This document shows, in pieces, positions 29,851 through 43,200 of a stretch of 64,000 nt of DNA. The notes under the pieces were generated by a model. The model ran no database searches, was not told the DNA's origin, and saw only the letters and a program-made list of their open reading frames with translations. The translations under genes and the position numbers were made by a program. The stretch covers positions 1,116,001 to 1,180,000 of the forward strand of contig JAGKQI010000045.1 in NCBI GenBank assembly GCA_018806915.1, in the 5' to 3' direction. The stretch is from Phytophthora colocasiae. Its lineage: Eukaryota > Oomycota > Peronosporomycetes > Peronosporales > Peronosporaceae. The first letter of the stretch is position 1, and each line of letters opens with the position of its first letter.

Positions 29851-31870
29851 AACCACGGATCCCTATCGGCTATACTAGCTTTGAATGATTAGACCAACTA
29901 GGTGAGAGCTGTAACATGATCTAATTGTAGTACCGTATCCGTACTTGTCCTCCATCACGTACCGATAAAACAGTAGGCAGCTAATCTGCCCTAAATACTG
30001 CACTAAAAATTGCAACTATTTCTTTATCTGACAATTTTTTAGTGAAATTAGTGCAACTTTAGAACAGATTTTAGGTACGCAAACACCTGCACCCTGTTGA
30101 GCACGTAAACGGTATTAGTCGACAATATACGGCTCCTATTGACGATAATAAAGTCGGTAGACCGCGGAACTTGATACAGTTGCTCTAAGCAACACCTTGC
30201 TCGACGAATACCTCGAACACTTCGACTGGAAGGAGATTGGTGAGTATGGCGATGAAGCCACAATCAGTATATGAAAGGGTTGGCGGTGACCCGGGGCAGC
30301 CAAGTGACCCAGCCCTCGCAAAATATGAAGGAATATATTCATTTCGGAGTAAGCTCTCGTGCATCGTGCATGAGGAGGTCGCACGCTGCATACAGCGTCG
30401 TATTGTCATCCAGTTGATCCGGAGGGTATCTACCTCACTGGTTGTGCTGGTCCAGATGTGCATAATTCTCTGCTAGCTCTGATCCGTGACGAGAATCACC
30501 GCTATCTTAGTCCCTATCCCACAGTGCCCGCTGTACTCAGCCGCAATCGATATGAGTGGTGGCTTCCCGGTCGGCTACTACGTGGATGAGGTGAATATCT
30601 TGACGTCAAGAAATTTGCGCGTTCTGTGAATGAGGACCTTGGCGCTGGCAAGACCGTGCGTGCAATAGCGGTGATCAATACTAGCAATTCTACTGTCTGA
30701 GAAAGGTATTAAAGAGGTTGTCAGGCTCTGCAAGCGAGACCATAGTGCGATCCTGGCTAGAGAAGTGTACCAGGAGAACGTGTACGCTGAAGACAAGATA
30801 TTTTGCGTTGTTCAAGAAGGTGCTCCGCGACATGTGTAAGGAGTACAATGGTGTGGAATTGATCTCATTTGACTCAACATCCAAGGCTTTCGCGGGTGAA
30901 TGTAGTCGTCGCAGTGGCTACATGGAGCTGGTGAACTTTGACAATATCGCTATGGAACAGTCCTACAAACTCATGTCGGAGGATTAGTACTGGATGAAAT
31001 CAATACCGAATACCACTTCGCCAGTATTACCTCTTCATACTACGTTAGTAGTGAGATTACCTTTTGTGTAATAGTGGTGTGGCAAGGAATACTAGCTTTT
31101 ACAACATCGTTGAAGTTCACATCGGCATGTGATAAGCGATATAGATTATCCTGTGCTACCTGAAAGAACAAACGCAACTCCACAGGACGATCCCCTGATC
31201 CAGAACATGATTCTGCGGCCAGTACTCCAAGCGCTAGACGGACATTATTTTCGCCTTCGGACAGAGTCTGTAGTGATACCTCCATGCCCGGCCGCAGACG
31301 TGCTGTCGCCTTGACGCAGGGTGCGGTAAATTACAGGGCATTTACGCGAGGAGATGAGTACCATCTCGTTTCATCAACACTTAGGCTGTCAGCATCCGCA
31401 CACGCATCATGTCCTGCCGCTTCAACCAGCGATAGACTCGTTTTTTTCAGGACCTGGACGAGTACAGCCTCCTCAATCCACGTATCACTCGTTACTTTGA
31501 TCGATAATCGTCACTGCTAAACGATACAACAATCAGCGTTAGTTTCGTGCTAATTGGTACATTCCATACAATTCGTGTACTTACGTAGTTGGGATTCGCC
31601 ACCACAAGAAGATACAGAACCGCTATGCCAATGCATGTTAATGGCTACTGTTTCTTGTTTTGCTTTGCACACATGATGCCACACAACTTTTTTAATTAGC
31701 CCATTTCCCTCCCGTCAGTTCACCTTCGATGTCTAAGTAGTGTTGTTAATTACCGTGGTATTACCTCCTAATAACTACCACGTGGGAATTTGCCAGGTAT
31801 TACTGAACAGTAATAGGCCCAGGTGTATTGTAAAATTTGCATTTGGGTCGCCCTAGCATTTCGCTAAACC
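29851..31870. other. Two kilobases without a recognised gene
   Basis: Short frames only. A plus-strand stretch at about 30379-30585 reads PVDPEGIYLTGCAGPDVHNS and LSRNRYEWWLPGRLL, which looks like once-coding sequence but matches no family I recognise. A minus-strand frame at 31040-31285 (LALGVLAAESCSGSGDRPVE) and a plus-strand frame at 30718-30987 are likewise unassigned. The 3' part (31600-31870) is AT-rich. Confidence 0.35.
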
Positions 31871-31972
31871 GATCGGAGCGATTTTTTTTTGGGTCAAACT
31901 CTGCGAAGGTCAACTCGTGTGCAAACCTCTTTTTGGGTCAACTTCTGCGCAACTTGCGCAGAAGTTGACCCT
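31871..31972. repeat. MULE left terminal inverted repeat with internal palindrome
   Basis: Carries repeated GGGTCAA motifs. At 31935-31971 an 18-bp perfect inverted repeat (GGGTCAACTTCTGCGCAA) pairs around a single base. Confidence 0.7.
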
Positions 31973-32107
31973 TCAAGAGGCCATAATTTTATCAAATGAT
32001 AAAACTGTAACAAATTACTTTTCTTCCACTTGATATTTTATTAATTATTTGAGGTAAAAGATTAAATAGTTTTGCTTGCTCTGCAATTTTAGTATGCCTA
32101 CAGGGCG

Positions 32108-32160
32108 GGTTCTTAGATAAGCTGTTGCTTATCAGGTGACGTGGGCTCAAACCCCACTCC
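32108..32160 (+). other. tRNA-Leu-like 3' half (possible SINE or tRNA fossil)
   Basis: GGTTCTTAGATAAGC resembles a leucine anticodon loop (TCTTAGA). GATAAGC-TGTT-GCTTATC forms a perfect 7-bp hairpin like a long variable arm. GTGGG-CTCAAAC-CCCAC is a perfect 5-bp T-stem with a near-consensus loop (C for T54). No convincing D-arm or acceptor 5' strand was found, so I do not call a tRNA gene. Confidence 0.3.
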
Positions 32161-32578
32161 TATAGAGAAGCTGGATGCTTGAGGTAAGTGTCGTGTGCAA
32201 ATCCTCTGTCAGATCTGAGACATAACCAAGGACCTGGGTCGTCCGTCACGCTCTTCGGAGCGAGTCTCTTGTGATCAGACTTGACTTGACTATTACGAGT
32301 AATAACCCACCGTGACAGTTCAGTCTCTAAGTCGTTTGACAGATGGTAAACGGGATTAATCCGTGGGTACAAACGTTCTCGGTTGGCTAGAGCCTCTACC
32401 TTTAGATGTTTTGGCAATATCAAAGCTAAATAGTGGAATCAAGTCATTTTTATTCTTTCTAAATTTTGGAAGCCAATACGACTCTAAAAAAAGTATGCAT
32501 CAAATTCGTGTTTATTAATCTGTGTTGTTTGATTTCACTGAATGCAAATTGAAAGAAGAGAAAACTGTAGGCTACCTT

Positions 32579-34393
32579 TTAGTACTTCGGTGACATCCCC
32601 ACTACGTAATCGCTGTTGGAATCCTCGTCGCTGTCCGAATCCGGAGCGTCCAATCCAGAATCGCCCACAAAGTCCGAGTCCGACTCGAATCTTGGTGCTT
32701 GTTGGGGGTCAGCGTGTTCTGGAGCTCTGGCCCTACGGTTGGAAATATCTTCGATCAGGCGTACCTTTTCGCGACTCTGACGCTCGATGGCACTGATGAA
32801 CTGGATCACGTCAGGATGTGTCATTGGAAACGCTTCGTTTAGTGTTCGGTTGTACCGTTCGAGAGGATTTTTCGTTCTATTCACGACGTCTTCGTTCAAC
32901 CCATGATATTCCACCACTCCGGCACAAATTACTTGATCCATGTGCGCATGAAATATTTCCAGAACTTCTTCTAGTTGTCCTTTGAATAAGAGATTCCTTG
33001 GTCGCCACAGTCACGCTTGATAATGTGACGAACATCTTGAACTCCGTGAAAAGCAATATCACATCGACGAATCACAGTGATGCGATCAATGCATCCTTCG
33101 CGCATGGCGAGACTCACCTCAGCCTCCGAAATGTTCAGCTTGAGCATTTCCGGCGCAAAGCTTGATTGAAGTGGAAGAGACAGCCCACATCCTTGAATTT
33201 GGAAACTGATTATTGACTGTCTTGATCATCGCATACTCGAAATCACACACAACACGGGCAGGGTCAAGACGATTTCTATTTGCGACATAGATGTAGTTGA
33301 AGAGAAACTCATACACCCATGTAGTTTTTCCAGATGTCAATGCGTACCAGATTGGAAGGTACAGGTCCGAAATTGGGTCATACATAATAACAATCACCAG
33401 ATGGTAGAAGCGAATTGGGACACAATGATAGGTCGCGTCGATGAAAAGAGAGGATTGATGCTGCTTCATTCGATCCATGAGCTTTGCGTGGGCCCATCCA
33501 ATCACCCTGTGTAGAACTTCGTCTTCGTAATACGTCAAATGAACTGAAAAAAATTAAGTCCCGGGCCGTGTTTCACGTCGCACAAAGGTTCCATTTCCAA
33601 ACGCCCGAAAATCTTCCGCCCAAAATGTTTGCTTCTAGTCCGGTACAATCGGCCTAAAATCTGCTTTTTGGTCGCTCCTTGGACAACAACGTTTTCGTCG
33701 CCGTAAAACCGATCATGAATAATCTCCCAAACTCTTTCCGAAGTAAGAGTCACGTCTTGAATTCCGACTTCGTCGGTTGCTAACAGCATTTGCTGTTTCG
33801 GATTCTCAACAACCGGTGCAGATCCATCTGGAGCTTGGACCAATTCTGGAACACAGTCCGATTTGTGTCTGCCTTCGACGACAACACCTCGTTGTGAAAC
33901 TTTCAGCTTCCGGTAGGGTGGTACGCGCTGCAGCGATAGTTTTTTGTTGATTCCCCGCTGTGGTAAAATGCGTAGGTGTGCCCACGGTATGTTACTGACT
34001 TAGAGTCTATAACCGGTTCCACGCCATGGAATTGTCTTCATATTCGCGATCTTCAACTTGATGACGGCCGTTCTCTGCATCAAAGTTGTCGTCACCTTCG
34101 ACTAAACGATCACCACTTTCCTCATCAAGGGTATCATCAGCTTGGCACTCGTCTCTGTTGCTCCACACAGATCCTGAACTTGACGACCGGTTTGGCATCA
34201 TCTCCGCATATCGCGGGTCGTCATCGTCATCATCACGGTCGAAACTCCAGTGGGAGTCGGATGGTGATGACTGACTCGGAATGATCTCGGTGTGTCGTGA
34301 CGACACATCACTCATAGGGGAGCCTTTGCCTTTACTGCCACGCGAGAGGAGAATTCCAAGGTTGTCGTCGGAGGTGTAGTCGGGTCGGAACAT
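32579..34393 (-). pseudogene. FLYWCH-type MULE transposase, frame-broken
   Basis: An acidic N-terminal part (from ATG 34393, MFRPDYTSDDN, with DDDDDDPRYAEMM) is followed by a FLYWCH-like zinc finger read across two frames at about 33880-34000 (VTYRGHTYAFYHSGES, NYRCSAY, then VSQRGVVVEGRHKSDC). Then come VWEIIHDRFYGD and GRLYRTR, and the MULE DDE domain: SLFIDATYHCVPIRFYHLVI, YALTSGKTTWVYEFLFNYIY and ARVVCDFEYAMIKTV. The C-terminal NRTKNPLERYNRTLNEAFP ends in an acidic tail (32579-32941). Frame changes occur near 34015, 33915, 33537, about 33150 and between 33118 and 32941. Non-functional as read. Confidence 0.78.
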
Positions 34394-34764
34394 GGTGCCG
34401 GAAAAGGACTTGGTTGCGCTTGGACTTGGTAGTGAACTTGGGTTGGAAAGATTGAAAATGAGGCGCAAGGAAATGAATAAGTATTGGTTGTCCTCGTGCA
34501 GTGTCGGCTGGGATGGACCTAAAATTCCTACAGATGCCACACCTAATAATCAATCACTCCGTCTCATATTACACAGTCTCGTTTTACGCAGGTCATGCAG
34601 GGTATACTCTACACAAGTGTGTCAACAGCCCACAATCGTTTCGTAACGAACACACTAGATTTAGTTATAGTTTAACGTAAGCGATATGATTAGTTAAATT
34701 TCGGATTAATTTATAAAACGTGGTAGTCGTGATATTTTTGACCACGATTTGACCCAAGAAAATA

Positions 34765-34844
34765 TATGCGCAGGAGTTGCGCAGAAGTTGACCCAAAAAG
34801 AGAGTTGCGCACGAGTTTGACCCCAAAAACATCGCCCCCCGATC
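34765..34844. repeat. MULE right terminal inverted repeat
   Basis: Reverse-complement match to the left arm, including GTTGCGCAGAAGTTGACCC. It overlaps the read-through tail of the neighbouring hAT frame. Confidence 0.7.
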
Positions 34845-35162
34845 ACATGCGCCTCTATCATTATCGTCTTCCTCGCTTTCCCTGTAGTGCACTTGACTGG
34901 TAGCCACCTTGACACCCGAGTTCAAATACACGTACGCGAGTTTTCCAACGCGTTTCGGTTTTAGCCGGTTTCTGCGTTTGTTTTGCAGAAAGGAGTGGAC
35001 ACTCCAGGAGCGTTCACTAGCTGCTGACGAGGTTGGAAGACTCAATACCCGTGTACCGAGATCGTACAATAGTCGAAACCTCTTGCTCTTCAGCATCCAC
35101 CAGTCTAATGGCGCATCGCTCGAGTTGTTTTCTCGTTCATCTTGGCCCCACGGCTTCTTCAA
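34845..35162 (-). pseudogene. hAT transposase C-terminal fragment (third copy)
   Basis: The minus-strand frame contains DAPLDWWMLKSKRFRLLYDL, VLSLPTSSAASERSWSVHSF and RNRLKPKRVGKLAYVYLNSG, the hAT dimerisation module. It opens after a stop upstream, with no start codon, and its 3' end runs into the right MULE terminal repeat. It is therefore a truncated fragment beside or cut by the MULE. Confidence 0.75.
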
Positions 35163-37285
35163 GCGAATAAACGAAACGAAATGCGTCTAGACTTACACTC
35201 GATGGCAAACCTACACGTGCCGTTAGGTCGATGTGAAGTTGTGGGTTTGAATTTTCGCCCCAGAAGCCGCCTCCCAGGACCATCCATTGATCTGTGAGCT
35301 GATTGGCTGATCGTTGACAACTTTGGGGCGGGAATCTGGGAAGGGTTAAGCGTTGCGCTTCAGTAATACCTCAATAATCTCCAGAATCCATGTCCGGTCC
35401 GGAATCCCGAGTCATCCAACTGCATCCGGAGTCCTGATACAGCAGGACCAGGTGCCCATACAGTATCCAAGTATATTCTGTGAAAAGAACTCCAGATGCC
35501 GCCCAAGGTCACGTGGAATCCGGACACCAAGGGCATTTGGAAGGGACTGGCATCTGGAGAAATCATGATTTGTACCCAGTATCCAGTTGAAGCTCCAAGT
35601 ATACTCAAGTCAAGTGATTACCGACCGACCAAGACGACCGACCAGGATGTGCTCGGCACCAGCCGGCATTCTTCGGGCTTCAGCGACAGAGACACGCGCT
35701 CCCTGCTTCTTTCTATAGTGAAATCAATATGTTTAGCAGAGACTTTAGCGAAAATACTTATACACAAATAACAGAGAGTTCAATTTTTTTTACCACCAAG
35801 GACGCAAGTGAGTGTGCGGGAGGTTCCCACAAGCCACCACTGCCGAGAACCACCGACTAGCCTCAAGAAGAGGGCTCGGTGTCATCTCCGCCAGCGTTAG
35901 GGCGCGACGACAGAGTACACCGACGCAGGACTCTCCACAAAGGTCAAGACCTCCGGAAGGCGCATCCGGAAGCGAACTTCCTATTTCATATTCCAGTTGG
36001 TATTCCGGACTCCGGATACCCATTTCATATTATAACTGCGTTTTTGGAGGCTGTTAGTAGTTAGCTCCTTTGAACTGTATTTAATTAACTACTGTGTGAT
36101 AGGATTGTAGATTGAGGGTCATCCGGATTCTTTCTAGTGATCCCGGATTCCATTTAAATATCGTCTTCCGGAAACCCAGTGGTTATCCGGAAGTGGTGCG
36201 CTTGTGAGAGCCCTAGAACCGAGCCAGTGTTCCGGAATCAGATTCCGTCGACTGGCATCTGGAGTGCCCACCGCTTAAGGGTCACAAAGAATAAGAGCGG
36301 CTGTATATTTGCATATTAACTCTCTGTATTGTATTGGTTAACCGCTAGGGGGAGACTTTGCTAATAGTCTTTAACCGATTCCAGACGACTGGAAGCACCT
36401 GGCAATTGGACATATGGACCCGATCGGCATCCAGCAGTAACGCATTGGTGACTACACCGGATACACGAAGACAAACGACACCCAAGATGATACCACAAGG
36501 TCACACCCCAACTCTGCCTTCCGGATACATATAGCATCCCGGAAGGTTGTGACTGACCCCACTTGGCATCTGGACATTTTATTCCAGAATCCACCTAGGC
36601 ACGCACTATACACTCTGGGCGACCGACTTCCAGTCCGGAAGCCGAAAAGTGTTCACCCACTTCGCCACATCGACGCATGCATTAATCGCATTATCCTGAT
36701 CGTTGTCCTCCAAATGCGTCTGTAGCTTTTGACGCGTCCAACAGAAATGCAGCAATAATTGATTCGCGTTTCAGAGATTTCCAGCGGGAGCTAATACGAG
36801 ATTGAATTATTGTGAGAACTGAAGAGGTGAGATCATTTGCCTCGCGGTGGTACACGACGTGATTTGGAGTCCACCAAAGTAGCAATAAATCATTGACAGG
36901 CAGCATTCATCTCTTTCAAGCGCGGTAGAAATTCGTCACTTTCTACCAATAAAATGCACAAACACACGCGAACCACCCTATAATGTGGTTCGCCCATGTA
37001 GCCATTGGTGTGTACAGTACATATAGGTCTGAGGTCCAATTCCAACCTCTAACAGTTATCGCAATTGTTAAAGTTACAAGTGGTGCCACTTGTACGTGTA
37101 ATCCCGTTACATCCATCCAAAATGTTCTGTCACCCAGAAATTTCTTGACCTAGTTGAGGTTTGCACCAGCATCTTGATATCGTCACAACAAGTCAGAGTT
37201 TGAAAAAAAATCCCCCACACTTTCAATGCGGTTGGTACTAGAGTACTAGCGCGTCACCACCGGTACTAGTAACGCTCGGTGGCGC
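35163..37285. other. Non-coding region rich in TCCGGA
   Basis: No convincing gene. Between 35390 and 36650 I count at least 13 TCCGGA hexamers (about 35400, 35425, 35517, 35950, 35964, 36003, 36010, 36122, 36166, 36186, 36231, 36519, 36633), often as ATCCGGAA or TTCCGGAT, plus several one-off variants. The 36650-37285 segment before the satellite is unremarkable. Confidence 0.55.
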
Positions 37286-40200
37286 TGACCCGCCCCGAAA
37301 TGCTATAAGTAGCTCCCATGTTAGACGCGCCATCTGTGACCACTCCACATACCGAACCCTTCCCAGTGACCTCTTCAACTTACCGTATGACCTTGCGAAA
37401 TGTTGCTGCCATATAATTTTCCCCGTGTGTTGTCGGTCTCCACAACGTTCAGATTCGCGCGGGGGAGGAGGCCGCACAGTCGCCATTAATGCTGCTGGCC
37501 TGTATGGTTTGTCGCGAAAAAAATACACGGCAGAGGATGAAGTTCTCCACGTTGCAGGTTTGGGTGGGAAAATCTCGAATGGTGACATACCCCCCTCCCA
37601 GTTGACCTGCCCCGAAATGCTATAAGTAGCTCCCATGTTAGACGCGCCATCTGTGACCACTCCACATACCGAACCCTTCCCAGTGACCTCTTCAACTTAC
37701 CGTATGACCTTGCGAAATGTTGCTGCCATATAATTCCCCGTGTGTTGTCGGTCTCCACAACGTTCAGATTCGCGCGGGGGAGGAGGCCGCACAGTCGCCA
37801 TTAATGCTGCTGGCCTGTATGGTTTGTCGCGTCAAAAATACACGGCCGAGGATGACGTTCTCCACGTTGCGGGGGTGGGTGGGAAAACCTCGAATGGTGA
37901 CATACCCCTCCCAGTTGACCTGCCCCGAAATGCTATAAGTAGCTCCCATGTTAGACGCGCCATCTGTGACCACTCCACATACCGAACCCTTCCCAGTGAC
38001 CTCTTCAACTTACCGTATGACCTTGCGAAATGTTGCTGCCATATAATTCCCCGTGTGTTGTCGGTCTCCACAACGTTCAGATTCGCGCGGGGAGGAGGCC
38101 GCACAGTCGCCATTAATGCTGCTGGCCTGTATGGTTTGTCGCGAAAAAATACACGGCAGAGGATGAAGTTCTCCACGTTGCAGGTTTGGGTGGGAAAACC
38201 TCGAATGGTGACATACCCCCCTCCCAGTTGACCTGCCCCGAAATGCTATAAGTAGCTCCCATGTTAGACGCGCCATCTGTGACCACTCCACATACCGAAC
38301 CCTTCCCAGTGACCTCTTCAACTTACCGTATGACCTTGCGAAATGTTGCTGCCATATAATTCCCCGTGTGTTGTCGGTCTCCACAACGTTCAGATTCGCG
38401 CGGGGAGGAGGCCGCACAGTCGCCATTAATGCTGCTGGCCTGTATGGTTTGTCGCGAAAAAATACACGGCAGAGGATGAAGTTCTCCACGTTGCAGGTTT
38501 GGGTGGGAAAACCTCGAATGGTGACATACCCCTTCCCAGTTGACCTGCCCCGAAATGCTATAAGTAGCTCCCATGTTAGACGCGCCATCTGTGACCACTC
38601 CACATACCGAACCCTTCCCAGTGACCTCTTCAACTTACCGTATGACCTTGCGAAATGTTGCTGCCATATAATTCCCCGTGTGTTGTCGGTCTCCACAACG
38701 TTCAGATTCGCGCGGGGAGGAGGCCGCACAGTCGCCATTAATGCTGCTGGCCTGTATGGTTTGTCGCGAAAAAATACACGGCAGAGGATGAAGTTCTCCA
38801 CGTTGCAGGTTTGGGTGGGAAAACCTCGAATGGTGACATACCCCTCCCAGTTGACCTGCCCCGAAATGCTATAAGTAGCTCCCATGTTAGACGCGCCATC
38901 TGTGACCACTCCACATACCGAACCCTTCCCAGTGACCTCTTCAACTTACCGTATGACCTTGCGAAATGTTGCTGCCATATAATTCCCCGTGTGTTGTCGG
39001 TCTCCACAACGTTCAGATTCGCGCGGGGAGGAGGCCGCACAGTCGCCATTAATGCTGCTGGCCTGTATGGTTTGTCGCGAAAAATACACGGCAGAGGATG
39101 AAGTTCTCCACGTTGCAGGTTTGGGTGGGAAAACCTCGAATGGTGACATACCCCCCTCCCAGTTGACCTGCCCCGAAATGCTATAAGTAGCTCCCATGTT
39201 AGACGCGCCATCTGTGACCACTCCACATACCGAACCCTTCCCAGTGACCTCTTCAACTTACCGTATGACCTTGCGAAATGTTGCTGCCATATAATTCCCC
39301 GTGTGTTGTCGGTCTCCACAACGTTCAGATTCGCGCGGGGAGGAGGCCGCACAGTCGCCATTAATGCTGCTGGCCTGTATGGTTTGTCGCGAAAAAAATA
39401 CACGGCAGAGGATGAAGTTCTCCACGTTGCAGGTTTGGGTGGGAAAACCTCGAATGGTGACATACCCCCCTCCCAGTTGACCTGCCCCGAAATGCTATAA
39501 GTAGCTCCCATGTTAGACGCGCCATCTGTGACCACTCCACATACCGAACCCTTCCCAGTGACCTCTTCAACTTACCGTATGACCTTGCGAAATGTTGCTG
39601 CCATATAATTCCCCGTGTGTTGTCGGTCTCACATACGAACAGATTCGCGCGGGGGAGGAGGCCGCACAGTCGCCATTAATGCTGCTGGCCTGTATTGTTT
39701 GTGGCGATCTAAATACACGGCAGAGGATGAAGTTCTCCACGTTGCAGGTTTGGGTGGGAAAACCTCGAATGGTGACATACCCCCCTCCCAGTTGACCTGC
39801 CCCGAAATGCTATAAGTAGCTCCCATGTTAGACGCGCCATCTGTGACCACTCCACATACCGAACCCTTCCCAGTGACCTCTTCAACTTACCGTATGACCT
39901 TGCGAAATGTTGGTTCCATCTAAGTCCCCGTGTGTTGTCGGTCTCCACAACGTTCAGATTCGCGCGGGGAGGAGGCCGCACAGTCGCCATTAATGCTGCT
40001 GGCCTGTGTGGTTTGTCGCGAAAAATACACGGCAGAGGATGAAGTTCTCCACGTTGCAGGTTTGGGTGGGAAAACCTCGAATGGTGACATACCCCTCCCA
40101 GTTGACCTGCCCCGAAATGCTATAAGTAGCTCCCATGTTAGACGCGCCATCTGTGACCACTCCACATACCGAACCCTTCCCAGTGACCTCTTCAACTTAC

Positions 40201-43200
40201 CGTATGACCTTGCGAAATGTTGCTGCCATATAATTCCCGTGTGTTGTCGGTCTCCACAACGTTCAGATTCGCGCGGGGAGGAGGCCGCACAGTCGCCATT
40301 AATGCTGCTGGCCTGTGTGGTTTGTCGCGAAAAAATACACGGCAGAGGATGAAGTTCTCCACGTTGCAGGTTTGGGTGGGAAAACCTCGAATGGTGACAT
40401 ACCCCCCTCCCAGTTGACCTGCCCCGAAATGCTATAAGTAGCTCCCATGTTAGACGCGCCATCTGTGACCACTCCACATACCGAACCCTTCCCAGTGACC
40501 TCTTCAACTTACCGTATGACCTTGCGAAATGTTGCTGCCATATAATTCCCCGTGTGTTGTCGGTCTCCACAACGTTCAGATTCGCGCGGGGAGGAGGCCG
40601 CACAGTCGCCATTAATGCTGCTGGCCTGTATGGTTTGTCGCGAAAAAATACACGGCAGAGGATGAAGTTCTCCACGTTGCAGGTTTGGGTGGGAAAACCT
40701 CGAATGGTGACATACCCCCCTCCCAGTTGACCTGCCCCGAAATGCTATAAGTAGCTCCCATGTTAGACGCGCCATCTGTGACCACTCCACATACCGAACC
40801 CTTCCCAGTGACCTCTTCAACTTACCGTATGACCTTGCGAAATGTTGCTGCCATATAATTCCCCGTGTGTTGTCGGTCTCCACAACGTTCAGATTCGCGC
40901 GGGGGAGGAGGCCGCACAGTCGCCATTAATGCTGCTGGCCTGTATGGTTTGTCGCGAACTAAATACAAGGCAGAGGATGAAGTTCTCCACGTTGCAGGTT
41001 TGGGTGGGAAAACCTCGAATGGTGACATACCCCCCTCCCAGTTGACCTGCCCCGAAATGCTATAAGTAGCTCCCATGTTAGACGCGCCATCTGTGACCAC
41101 TCCACATACCGAACCCTTCCCAGTGACCTCTTCAACTTACCGTATGACCTTGCGAAATGTTGCTGCCATATAATTCCCCGTGTGTTGTCGGTCTCACAAC
41201 GTTCAGATTCGCGCGGGGAGGAGGCCGCACAGTCGCCATTAATGCTGCTGGCCTGTATGGTTTGTCGCGAAAAAATACACGGCAGAGGATGAAGTTCTCC
41301 ACGTTGCAGGTTTGGGTGGGAAAACCTCGAATGGTGACATACCCCCCTCCCAGTTGACCTGCCCCGAAATGCTATAAGTAGCTCCCATGTTAGACGCGCC
41401 ATCTGTGACCACTCCACATACCGAACCCTTCCCAGTGACCTCTTCAACTTACCGTATGACCTTGCGAAATGTTGCTGCCATATAATTCCCCGTGTGTTGT
41501 CGGTCTCCACAACGTTCAGATTCGCGCGGGGAGGAGGCCGCACAGTCGCCATTAATGCTGCTGGCCTGTATGGTTTGTCGCGAAAAAATACACGGCAGAG
41601 GATGAAGTTCTCCACGTTGCAGGTTTGGGTGGGAAAACCTCGAATGGTGACATACCCTCCCAGTTGACCTGCCCCGAAATGCTATAAGTAGCTCCCATGT
41701 TAGACGCGCCATCTGTGACCACTCCACATACCGAACCCTTCCCAGTGACCTCTTCAACTTACCGTATGACCTTGCGAAATGTTGCTGCCATATAATTCCC
41801 CGTGTGTTGTCGGTCTCCACAACGTTCAGATTCGGGGAGGAGGCCGCACAGTCGCCATTAATGCTGCTGGCCTGTATGGTTTGTCGCGAAAAAAATACAC
41901 GGCAGAGGATGAAGTTCTCCACGTTGCAGGTTTGGGTGGGAAAACCTCGAATGGTGACATACGATCCTCCCAGTTGACCTGCCCCGAAATGCTATAAGTA
42001 GCTCCCATGTTAGACGCGCCATCTGTGACCACTCCACATACCGAACCCTTCCCAGTGACCTCTTCAACTTACCGTATGACCTTGCGAAATGTTGCTGCCA
42101 TATAATTCCCCGTGTGTTGTCGGTCTCCACAACATAAAGAAACGCGGGCGGGTGGAGGCCGCAATGTCGCCATTATTGGGGCGGGCCTGTATGGTTTGTC
42201 GCGAAAAAATACACGGCAGAGGATGAAGTTCTCCACGTTGCAGGTTTGGGTGGGAAAACCTCGAATGGTGACATACCCCCCTCCCAGTTGACCTGCCCCG
42301 AAATGCTATAAGTAGCTCCCATGTTAGACGCGCCATCTGTGACCACTCCACATACCGAACCCTTCCCAGTGACCTCTTCAACTTACCGTATGACCTTGCG
42401 AAATGTTGCTGCCATATAATTCCCCGTGTGTTGTCGGTCTCCACAACGTTCAGATTCGCGCGGGAGGAGGAGGCCGCACAGTCGCCATTAATGCTGCTGG
42501 CCTGTATGGTTTGTCGCGAAAAATACACGGCAGAGGATGAAGTTCTCCACGTTGCAGGTTTGGGTGGGAAAACCTCGAATGGTGACATACCCCCTCCCAG
42601 TTGACCTGCCCTGAAATGCTATAAGTAGCTCCCATGTTAGACGCGCCATCTGTGACCACTCCACATACCGAACCCTTCCCAGTGACCTCTTCAACTTACC
42701 GTATGACCTTGCGAAATGTTGCTGCCATATAATTCCCCGTGTGTTGTCGGTCTCCACAACGTTCAGATTCGCGCGGGGAGGAGGCCGCACAGTCGCCATT
42801 AATTCTTCGGGCCTGTATGGTGTGTACCTAAAAATACATACTGCAGTGTATTAAGTTCTCCACGTTGCAGGTTTGGGTGGGAAAACCTCGAATGGTGACA
42901 TACCCCCCTCCCAGTTGACCTGCCCCGAAATGCTATAAGTAGCTCCCATGTTAGACGCGCCATCTGTGACCACTCCACATACCGAACCCTTCCCAGTGAC
43001 CTCTTCAACTTACCGTATGACCTTGCGAAATGTTGCTGCCATATAATTCCCCGTGTGTTGTCGGTCTCCACAACGTTCAGATTCGCGCGGGGAGGAGGCC
43101 GCACAGTCGCCATTAATGCTGCTGGCCTGTATGGTTTGTCGCGAAAAAATACACGGCAGAGGATGAAGTTCTCCACGTTGCAGGTTTGGGTGGGAAAACC

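Larger units (their letters stand above)
31871..34844 (-). mobile_element. Mutator-like element (MULE) with terminal inverted repeats
   Basis: The outer segments are inverted copies. The left starts GATCGGAGCGATTTT and the right, reversed, GATCGGGGGGCGATG. Both run through GGGTCAAACTC, CTCTTTTTGGGTCAAC and TTCTGCGCAACT. The left arm holds an extra internal stretch. About 2.97 kb lies between, carrying a FLYWCH-MULE transposase pseudogene on the minus strand. I could not see a clean 9-11-bp target duplication, so exact ends are tentative. Confidence 0.65.

Noticed and set aside
32160..32423. 87-codon minus-strand frame (LKVEALANRERLYPRINPVY...)
   Set aside because: No recognised family, no ATG support and no conserved context; left inside the MULE description.
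35360..36594. Short frames in the TCCGGA-rich region
   Set aside because: All are short, on both strands, with no motif; composition is driven by the hexamer.
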